This document shows positions 58,243-64,000 of a stretch of 64,000 nt of DNA, piece after piece. The notes below the pieces were generated by a model that did not search any database, had not been told where the DNA came from, and worked only from the letters and a program-made list of their open reading frames with translations. The translations under genes and the position numbers were made by a program. Where the stretch lies: contig NZ_JWTB01000017.1 in assembly GCF_000813845.1 (NCBI RefSeq), positions 1 to 64,000 on the forward strand, given 5' to 3'. The DNA is from Pseudarthrobacter phenanthrenivorans. Its GTDB lineage: Bacteria > Actinomycetota > Actinomycetes > Actinomycetales > Micrococcaceae. The first letter of the stretch is position 1, and each line of letters opens with the position of its first letter.

Positions 58243-60540
58243 ATGGCCGGAGCGCCTGACCAGCGGAAGAACGGAACCCGGGCGGAGGGCGGGCTGGCTA
58301 CGGACCCGGACCTTCCGCCGCCGGCCGTGGATGAGGCGAGGCTGGAGGCGGAAGACCGTCGATGGACTCCGGGAAAGATCGCGCTCTGGGCTGCCATTGC
58401 CCTTCTCGGCGGGGCCGCGTGGTTCATGCTGGCGATTGTCCGCGGCGAGACCGTCAATGCCATCTGGTTCGTCTTCGCTTCCGTCTGCACGTACCTGATC
58501 GGGTACCGCTTCTACTCCAAGGTCATCGAGCGGTACATCACCAGGCCTGACGACCGCCGGGCCACCCCTGCCGAATACAAGGCAGACGGCAAGGACTACG
58601 TCCGCACCGACCGCAACGTCCTGTTCGGGCACCACTTCGCCGCCATCGCCGGTGCCGGGCCGCTGGTGGGCCCGATCATCGCGGCCCAGATGGGGTACCT
58701 GCCCGGCACCATCTGGATTATTCTTGGCGTCGTCCTCGCCGGCGCTGTCCAGGACTACCTGGTCATGTTCTTCTCCATGCGCCGCGGCGGGCGGTCCCTC
58801 GGCCAGATGGCCCGCGAGGAACTCGGCGTCATCGGCGGCACTGCAGCGCTCATCGCCACCCTGCTCATCATGGTGATCATCGTGGCCATCCTGGCCCTCG
58901 TCGTCGTCAATGCCCTCGGCGAAAGCCCGTGGGGCGTGTTCTCCGTGGGCATGACCATCCCGATTGCCCTCTTTATGGGCGTCTACCTCCGCTACCTTCG
59001 CCCCGGCAAGGTCATGGAGGTCTCGATCATCGGCTTCGTCCTGCTGATGGCGGCCATCATCGGCGGCGGCCTGGTGGCGCAGACCGAATGGGGCGCCTCG
59101 GTGTTCCACCTGGACAAGGTGACCATCGCATGGGGCCTCCTCATCTACGGCTTCATCGCGGCCATCCTTCCCGTGTGGCTGCTCCTGGCCCCGCGCGACT
59201 ACCTCTCCACGTTCATGAAGATCGGCGTGATCGTGATGCTCGCGCTGGCCATCATCGTGGTCCGGCCCGAGGTCAGCGTGCCGGCCTTCAGCGAATTCGC
59301 CAGCCGCGAGAACGGGCCGGTGCTGTCCGGAGCCCTGTTCCCCTTCCTGTTTGTCACCATTGCCTGTGGTGCACTGTCCGGTTTCCACGCCCTGATTTCC
59401 TCCGGCACCACCCCCAAGCTGGTGGAGAAGGAACGGCAGACCCGCTACATCGGCTACGGCGGCATGCTGATGGAATCATTCGTGGCCATCATGGCGCTGG
59501 TGGCAGCCATCTCGATTGACCGCGGCCTCTACTTCGCCATGAACGCACCTGCAGCCCTGACGGGCGGGACCGTGGAAACGGCCGCAACCTGGGTCAACAG
59601 CCTGGGCCTGAGCGGTGTCAACATCACGCCGGGCCTGCTGAGCGAAACGGCGGCCAACGTTGGGGAGCAGAGCATCGTCTCCCGCACCGGCGGCGCACCC
59701 ACGCTGGCCGTGGGGCTGGCGCACATCATGCAGCAGTTCATCGGCGGGACGGCCATGATGGCGTTCTGGTACCACTTTGCCATCATGTTCGAGGCACTCT
59801 TCATCCTCACCGCCGTGGATGCCGGCACGCGCGTTGCCCGGTTCATGCTGCAGGACTCGATCGGCAACTTCGTCCCCAAGTTCAAGGAAGCCTCCTGGCG
59901 CCCGGGAGCCTGGCTCTGCACCGCCATCATGGTGGCAGCGTGGGGCGCCGTGCTGCTGATGGGCGTCACCGATCCGCTCGGCGGCATCAACACCCTGTTC
60001 CCGCTGTTCGGTATCGCCAACCAGTTGCTGGCAGCGATCGCGCTCGCTGTATGCCTGGCGATCGTGGCCAAGCGCGGCACCTTCAAGTACCTCTGGATCG
60101 TTGCCCTGCCGTTGGCCTTTGCAGCCGTGGTCACCATCACGGCCAGCTTCCAGAAGATCTTCTCGCCCGTCCCCGCCGTGGGCTACTTCGCCAACAACGC
60201 CGCTTTCAGCAAGGCCCTCGCCGACGGCAAGAAGGAGTTCGGCACCGCCAAGACCGTGGCCGCGATGGAAGCCGTGGTCCGCAACACCGCCATCCAGGGC
60301 TGGCTTTCCGTGATTTTCGTGGTGCTCACCATCATCGTGATAGCGACGGCGTTGCTCGCCACCGTCAAGGCGTTCCGGGACAGGGCAGCCGGGGCGCCCG
60401 CCACCGACAACGAGGACCCGGCCGTTCCGTCACGCGTCTTTGCTCCTGCCGGACTGGTCCCGACGACTGCCGAACGCGAACTGGCCGCCAAGTGGGCGAA
60501 CGTACCCGCCGACGCCCGCCTGGAACGGGCGGGGCACTGA
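58243..60540 (+). CDS. cstA: Peptide/pyruvate transporter CstA
   Basis: 765 residues from ATG 58243, with AAGGAGGAG (58232-58240) directly upstream. About 16-18 membrane segments. Signature regions of the carbon-starvation A family are present: RTDRNVLFGHHFAAIAGAGPLVGPIIAAQMG (about 122-152), GFHALISSGTTPKLV, and DAGTRVARFMLQD. Members import peptides or pyruvate. It is followed by ybdD with a TGATG overlap. TAGGGT (58199-58204) is a -10 candidate giving a short leader. Confidence 0.95.
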   Translation: MAGAPDQRKNGTRAEGGLATDPDLPPPAVDEARLEAEDRRWTPGKIALWAAIALLGGAAWFMLAIVRGETVNAIWFVFASVCTYLIGYRFYSKVIERYITRPDDRRATPAEYKADGKDYVRTDRNVLFGHHFAAIAGAGPLVGPIIAAQMGYLPGTIWIILGVVLAGAVQDYLVMFFSMRRGGRSLGQMAREELGVIGGTAALIATLLIMVIIVAILALVVVNALGESPWGVFSVGMTIPIALFMGVYLRYLRPGKVMEVSIIGFVLLMAAIIGGGLVAQTEWGASVFHLDKVTIAWGLLIYGFIAAILPVWLLLAPRDYLSTFMKIGVIVMLALAIIVVRPEVSVPAFSEFASRENGPVLSGALFPFLFVTIACGALSGFHALISSGTTPKLVEKERQTRYIGYGGMLMESFVAIMALVAAISIDRGLYFAMNAPAALTGGTVETAATWVNSLGLSGVNITPGLLSETAANVGEQSIVSRTGGAPTLAVGLAHIMQQFIGGTAMMAFWYHFAIMFEALFILTAVDAGTRVARFMLQDSIGNFVPKFKEASWRPGAWLCTAIMVAAWGAVLLMGVTDPLGGINTLFPLFGIANQLLAAIALAVCLAIVAKRGTFKYLWIVALPLAFAAVVTITASFQKIFSPVPAVGYFANNAAFSKALADGKKEFGTAKTVAAMEAVVRNTAIQGWLSVIFVVLTIIVIATALLATVKAFRDRAAGAPATDNEDPAVPSRVFAPAGLVPTTAERELAAKWANVPADARLERAGH

Positions 60541-60743
60541 TGAACGCAGGCATCGCCGCGGTTGCCCATGGCTTCCGCGGCGTTGCCCGCTATCTGGGCG
60601 GGGTCATGGGCGCGGACGCCTACGCCAAGTACCTCGAGCACCACCACGCGGCCGGCCACGCCGAACCGCCCCTGACGGAGCGCGAGTTCTGGCGGGACCG
60701 GACCGACCGGCAGGACCGGAACCCGCAGGGCAGGTGCTGCTGA
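60540..60743 (+). CDS. YbdD/YjiX-type small protein, CstA partner
   Basis: 67 residues, starting at ATG 60540 within the cstA stop (TGATG). GVARYLGGVMGADAYAKYLEHHHAAGHAEPPLTEREFWRDRTDRQ matches the DUF466 (YbdD/YjiX) family, which accompanies CstA and BtsT transporters and is needed for their activity in enterobacteria. It ends in CC. Confidence 0.9.
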   Translation: MNAGIAAVAHGFRGVARYLGGVMGADAYAKYLEHHHAAGHAEPPLTEREFWRDRTDRQDRNPQGRCC

Positions 60744-60820
60744 TTGAGCCTGCAGCGGACAAAGCGTCAGGGGGTTCACACAGTGGCCCGGGGCCCGGTA
60801 GCGCATGAGAGTATGAACGC

Positions 60821-61447
60821 ATGAGCGATCCGAATGACACTCAAGCAGCCGAGGACCTCCCGGTAGAAGGCACCCCCGTTGACGACACCCAGACTCCCGT
60901 CCAGGCCTCGCCGGACGCGGACGGAAGGCCGCAGCGCAGCAGCCTGCACGACCTGGTTGACGAGCCGGCCAAAGTAATGCGGATCGGCACCATGATCAGG
61001 CAGCTGCTGGAAGAGGTGAAGTCAGCGCCCCTGGACGAAGCCGCAAGGGGCCGGCTGGCAGCCATCCACAAGCGCTCCATCAAGGAGCTGGAGGACGGCC
61101 TTGCACCCGAGCTGGTGGCTGAACTGGACCGGATCAACCTGCCGTTCTCCGACAACGCCACGCCCTCCGATGCCGAACTCCGGATTGCGCAGGCCCAGCT
61201 GGTGGGCTGGCTGGAAGGCCTGTTCCACGGCATCCAGACGGCCATCGCAGCGCAGAACGCGGCCCGGGAGCATGCGGCCGCACAGCTGCAGCTGCGCCAG
61301 CTGCCGCCGGGCACCATGATCGCTCCCGGCGTCGTCATTGGTGAAAACGGCGAGCCGCAGCGCGCCCCCGCCGGAGGACGGCAGCCCGCACCCGCCCGGC
61401 CCGCACAGCGCGACGACCCGGACCATGGTCCCGGGCAGTACCTTTAG
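60821..61447 (+). CDS. bpa: Bacterial proteasome activator Bpa/PafE
   Basis: 208 residues. The first about 40 are polar and disordered, then a four-helix core (about 45-150: AKVMRIGTMIRQLLEEVKSAP ... RRLAAIHKRSIKELEDGLAPELVAELDRINLPF ... AQAQLVGWLEGLFHGIQTAIAAQN), a Pro-rich linker and the C-terminal GQYL. In mycobacteria the GQYL tail docks onto the 20S proteasome, opening it for unfolded proteins without ATP. Presence implies a Pup-proteasome in this organism; its other genes are not in the window. The end overlaps the next gene by 23 bp. Confidence 0.92.
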   Translation: MSDPNDTQAAEDLPVEGTPVDDTQTPVQASPDADGRPQRSSLHDLVDEPAKVMRIGTMIRQLLEEVKSAPLDEAARGRLAAIHKRSIKELEDGLAPELVAELDRINLPFSDNATPSDAELRIAQAQLVGWLEGLFHGIQTAIAAQNAAREHAAAQLQLRQLPPGTMIAPGVVIGENGEPQRAPAGGRQPAPARPAQRDDPDHGPGQYL

Positions 61448-61898
61448 GCTTCGCTTGGGGTTTTTCAGCGCGGCCAGGCAGGAGCGCAGGGATGATGCGG
61501 AACTGGGCAAGGGGTTGTGGCGCCGCGCCCACGACCGCTTCCACCGGGGACTGGACCGCTTCCACCAGGTGCTGGAGGGCGTTGAGGATGACCAGCTGTA
61601 CGCAGAGCTGGTGGATATAGCCAATGAACTCGCTGCACTCCTGCAGCGGGTCCGGGCGGTGTGCATGGAGGCGCAGCGCCGCGCGCCCAGCGATGGGCTG
61701 GACATACCGGCCGCCCTGGCGGATGTCCATCGGTCGCTGTCCAAGGCCGGGAATTCGTTGGCCACCACGGCTGAGGCCGCGGCAATGCTGCGGCTCGCCG
61801 TGGGGCCGGTTCCGGTGGGTGCCGCGTCGGTGCGGCGCCGTGCCGAGGCCGTCTTCCAACAGGTGGACGACGCCGAGCGGCAGCTTCGCGGGGACTAG
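61425..61898 (+). CDS. Small helical protein overlapping bpa, function unknown
   Basis: 157 residues from ATG 61425, inside the last codons of bpa. The start is inferred: earlier in-frame codons lie in bpa and are Pro/Ser-rich. The protein is almost all helix (LWRRAHDRFHRGLDRFHQVLEGVEDDQLYAELVDIANELAALLQRVRAVCMEAQ ... IPAALADVHRSLSKAGNSLATTAEAAAML), with a basic start. No family is recognised. The overlap covers the codons of the Bpa GQYL tail, so the two are translationally coupled. A hairpin (61968) ends the unit. Confidence 0.65.
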   Translation: MVPGSTFRLRLGFFSAARQERRDDAELGKGLWRRAHDRFHRGLDRFHQVLEGVEDDQLYAELVDIANELAALLQRVRAVCMEAQRRAPSDGLDIPAALADVHRSLSKAGNSLATTAEAAAMLRLAVGPVPVGAASVRRRAEAVFQQVDDAERQLRGD

Positions 61899-61967
61899 CC
61901 CGGGCTGGCGGTGCGGAAATTATTCCCGGTTTGGCAGCGGAATGTCAGGTTAAGCGTGTGGCTGACA

Positions 61968-61984
61968 GCCCCCGGAATGGGGGC
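61968..61984 (+). terminator. Terminator of the bpa unit
   Basis: 6-bp GC stem GCCCCC with GGGGGC, 5-nt loop, then CTTTGG. Confidence 0.6.
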
Positions 61985-62016
61985 CTTTGGTCCGCGGCTT
62001 TTGGCAGGATGAAACC

Positions 62017-62862
62017 ATGACTTCTTCACCTACCCTGACTTTCAACGACGGAAACACGATCCCCCAGCTCGGCTACGGAGTGTGGCAGGTTGAGGACGAC
62101 GTGGCTGAAAAGGTTGTCCGCCAGGCATTCGAGGCAGGCTTCCGCCATATTGACACGGCAAAGATCTACGGCAATGAGGCCGGCGTGGGCCGCGCCATCG
62201 CCAGCTCCGGTCTCTCCCCGGAACAGATCTTCATTACCACCAAGCTGTGGAACGCGGACCAGGGCTATGAGTCCACGCTCGCTGCGTTTGAGGAGTCGAT
62301 GGACCGCCTCGGCCTTGAGACCCTGGACCTGTACCTGATCCACTGGATGCAGCCCAAGCAGGACAAGTACGTCGACACCTGGAAGGCGCTGATCGAGCTC
62401 CAGAAGCGCGGCCGGGTGAAGTCCATTGGTGTTTCCAACTTCACGGCCGAGGGCCTGCAGCGGCTGATCGACGAAACGGGCGTGGTTCCGGCGATCCACC
62501 AGATCGAGCTGCACCCCTACTTCAGCCAGCGTGAACTGCGTGAGTTTGGCGCAGCCAACGGCATCCTGACCCAGGCTTGGTCCCCGCTGGGCCAGGGCGG
62601 CGAGCTGCTGCAGGACACCACTGTGGCTTCCATTGCCGCGAAGCACCAGGCAACGGCCGCCCAGGTGGTCATTGCCTGGCACCTCGCGATCGGCAACGTG
62701 GTGATCCCGAAGTCCGTGACCGAGTCACGCATCAAGGAGAACTTCGCAGCGCTCGAGGTGTCCTTGGACGCCCAGGACGTTGAAGCCATCAACGGCCTTG
62801 ATCGGACGGCCAGTGGCGAAGGCCGGATCGGACCGGACCCCGCAGTCTCCGACTTCGCCTAA
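62017..62862 (+). CDS. Aldo/keto reductase (2,5-diketo-D-gluconate reductase type)
   Basis: 281 residues, a typical AKR5-like TIM barrel. The catalytic tetrad is visible: Asp and Tyr in DTAKIYGNEAGVG, Lys in ITTKLW, His in LIHWMQP. The NADPH-binding end VIPKSVTESRIKENF is intact. It reduces aldehydes or ketoacids with NADPH; 2,5-diketogluconate is the family's known substrate but is not proven here. CAGGAT lies 6 nt before ATG 62017. Confidence 0.9.
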   Translation: MTSSPTLTFNDGNTIPQLGYGVWQVEDDVAEKVVRQAFEAGFRHIDTAKIYGNEAGVGRAIASSGLSPEQIFITTKLWNADQGYESTLAAFEESMDRLGLETLDLYLIHWMQPKQDKYVDTWKALIELQKRGRVKSIGVSNFTAEGLQRLIDETGVVPAIHQIELHPYFSQRELREFGAANGILTQAWSPLGQGGELLQDTTVASIAAKHQATAAQVVIAWHLAIGNVVIPKSVTESRIKENFAALEVSLDAQDVEAINGLDRTASGEGRIGPDPAVSDFA

Positions 62863-62915
62863 TTCCCTGCAGCGGCGCCGGCCACCCATGCCGGCGCTCC
62901 GCAGCAGTAACGTCA

Positions 62916-62950
62916 GCCCGCGCTGCCGGCAACCGCCAGGCAGCGCGGGC
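62916..62950. terminator. Hairpin between convergent genes
   Basis: 12-bp perfect stem GCCCGCGCTGCC with GGCAGCGCGGGC and an 11-nt loop, 54 bp after the reductase stop and 48 bp from the end of the opposing gene. Confidence 0.8.
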
Positions 62951-62998
62951 CGACGCAGTTAAGCGCCAGGTCCGTCCCCAAACCCCTTCGGAGGCCGG

Positions 62999-63184
62999 TC
63001 ATGCCGCGATCTGGACCTGTTCAACCGTGACAGCGTCCACCACGGCCCAGTTGTCTTCCCCGTGGCAGTGCCGGCAGGCAAAGCGTTCGGCTTCCTCAAG
63101 TGTTTCGAAGACCTCGGACCGTGCCCGGCCGCAGTCGGCGTCGAAGTACGTAACGTGAAATTCCTGTACAGCGTGGTTTTCCAT
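62999..63184 (-). CDS. Small conserved-looking protein with a CRHCH motif
   Basis: 61 residues from ATG 63184. CACACT lies 6 nt upstream (leaderless pattern); there is no ribosome-binding site. The body reads VTYFDADCGRARSEVFETLEEAERFACRHCHGEDNWAVVDAVTVEQV, a small beta-alpha-beta-like protein with a Cys-x2-Cys-His cluster that might hold a metal. I do not recognise a family. Good codon use and flanking terminator support it being real. Confidence 0.6.
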   Translation of the reverse strand: MENHAVQEFHVTYFDADCGRARSEVFETLEEAERFACRHCHGEDNWAVVDAVTVEQVQIAA

Positions 63185-63298
63185 AAATCCAGTGTGCAAC
63201 CGGGGTCTGACATTCTCTGGAACCGGCGCCGCGTGTTGTCCCGGAGGGCATCCCGGGGCGCTGGCCGCGCCCGCTCCTGGCTGCAGACCGGCGGCAGG

Positions 63299-64000
63299 CT
63301 AACGGCCCATCACTTCCTGCGTGGGACCAGCTCCGCCCCGCACCTTACCCGCCAGGGCGGCCAGTCCCAGCATGGCGAGTCCCGTCCAAACGAGCGTTCC
63401 GCTCCAGACCTCGGGCGGGAAGCTGAGTGCGCCGTCGCGCAGGGCAACGCCGCCGAAATACGGCGCCCAGAACACCACCGGGGAGAGGCCGGCCGCGGCC
63501 ATGAGCCGTCCCGGGCGGTCGGGGGCCGGCCGGAGCGCCGCCCAGACCGCGCCCACCAGGACCGACCCGACCAGCGCCACGGGCACGAGCCAGGCGTCCC
63601 GCAGTGCGACCATGAGCTGCATGGCCACGGACGGAACCAACACCATGGCAGCGGGCACGGCGGGATGCAGGCGCCATCGAAGGGCAGGCAGAAGGACAGG
63701 GACGAACAGCGCAAACGTCGAGACGAAGAAGGACGCCAGGGAAACCATGATGCCGGACGACGTCGCCGCCACCACCGCGGGCTGCGTCCCGCCTGCGCCG
63801 GCATATGTCTGCACCAGTCCGTGCCGGGCAAAGACGGCATATTCCTGCAGGATGAACGCTGCAACCATCCCGGCAAGCATGGCGCTTCCGAGGGCAGGAA
63901 CCAGCTGCGGCCATCGCCGCCCGGACGCCTGCCATGCAGCCGAGAACGGTGCACCCAGGATGAGGAAGCCACCCGTGGCCAGGCCAAGATGGGACGGGCT
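63299..64000 (-). CDS. Integral membrane protein, 5' end beyond the window
   Basis: 233 codons are visible and the frame is open at the right edge, so the start lies outside. Six or more membrane segments are visible (LATGGFLILGAPF, AMLAGMVAAFILQEYAVF, GIMVSLASFFVSTFALFVPVLL, VPVALVGSVLVGAVWAAL, SPVVFWAPYFGGVAL, LVWTGLAMLGLAALAG). No family motif is recognised. It ends at TAG next to a short GC-rich gap. Confidence 0.65.
   Translation of the reverse strand, partial: SPSHLGLATGGFLILGAPFSAAWQASGRRWPQLVPALGSAMLAGMVAAFILQEYAVFARHGLVQTYAGAGGTQPAVVAATSSGIMVSLASFFVSTFALFVPVLLPALRWRLHPAVPAAMVLVPSVAMQLMVALRDAWLVPVALVGSVLVGAVWAALRPAPDRPGRLMAAAGLSPVVFWAPYFGGVALRDGALSFPPEVWSGTLVWTGLAMLGLAALAGKVRGGAGPTQEVMGR

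Overview
Organism. The window is GC-rich (roughly two thirds G+C) actinobacterial chromosome, most like the Micrococcaceae (Arthrobacter/Pseudarthrobacter group). Pointers are a DUF222-HNH (13E12-type) gene, a Bpa proteasome-activator gene ending in GQYL, GTP-dependent PEP carboxykinase, tandem GT39 transferases beside a GT2-GtrA gene, a c-di-AMP riboswitch before a peptidoglycan hydrolase, and many starts that look leaderless. This placement is inferred from gene content, not from a search. I see no insertion sequence, prophage, CRISPR array or replication origin. || Layout. 1-2449: end of a sugar-acid dehydratase gene, then a gluconokinase fused in frame to a GH3 glycosidase that is cut by an amber codon. 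2541-4675: Rho_N-like protein, membrane-anchored SRPBCC-like protein, GNAT. 4790-6655: tRNA-Ser(CGA) and a DUF222-HNH gene. 6872-9396: three-gene MDR dehydrogenase / PTPS-like / GT4 operon in which the PTPS-like protein lacks the family's catalytic residues. 9448-11896: tadA, PAP2 phosphatase, upp, VOC protein. 11968-12945: transglycosylase-like gene with a c-di-AMP riboswitch and a probable MtrA box. 12985-22303: two GT39 genes and a GT2-GtrA gene, an OmpR-type two-component system, and a divergent Gly-rich membrane protein. 22835-26246: winged-helix protein, SixA phosphatase, LysR/EamA divergent pair. 26120-30280: four-gene operon (ABC-like pseudo-ATPase, YhgE/Pip, TetR, membrane protein) under a TetR-type operator. 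30347-34056: flavoprotein disulfide reductase, tRNA-Arg(ACG), pckG. 34246-41876: hmp/nsrR nitric oxide defence, manB, recQ, MFS pump. 42105-52235: tRNA-Ser(GCU), GNAT, prolyl oligopeptidase, FAD protein, large NucH/5'-nucleotidase exoprotein, tRNA-Ser(UGA). 52345-58023: quinone oxidoreductase, PadR-ABC-FtsX operon, DUF1540 protein. 58243-64000: cstA-ybdD, bpa with an overlapping partner gene, aldo/keto reductase, a small protein and a membrane protein running off the end. || How the genes work together. The window is mainly core metabolism and envelope functions. Regulation is unusually legible. PhoP-box-like CACAG(C/G) direct repeats with an 11-bp period lie before the response-regulator gene, before its divergent neighbour and before the GT2-GT39 operon, suggesting one small regulon. 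Perfect or near-perfect operators lie at the TetR, PadR and NsrR loci, and a GTGA-N6-TCAC CRP/GlxR-like site lies before pckG. || Most interesting items: the PTPS-like cluster, the PhoP-box set, the broken gluconokinase-GH3 fusion, the pseudo-ATPase partner of YhgE, and the bpa-overlapping gene.
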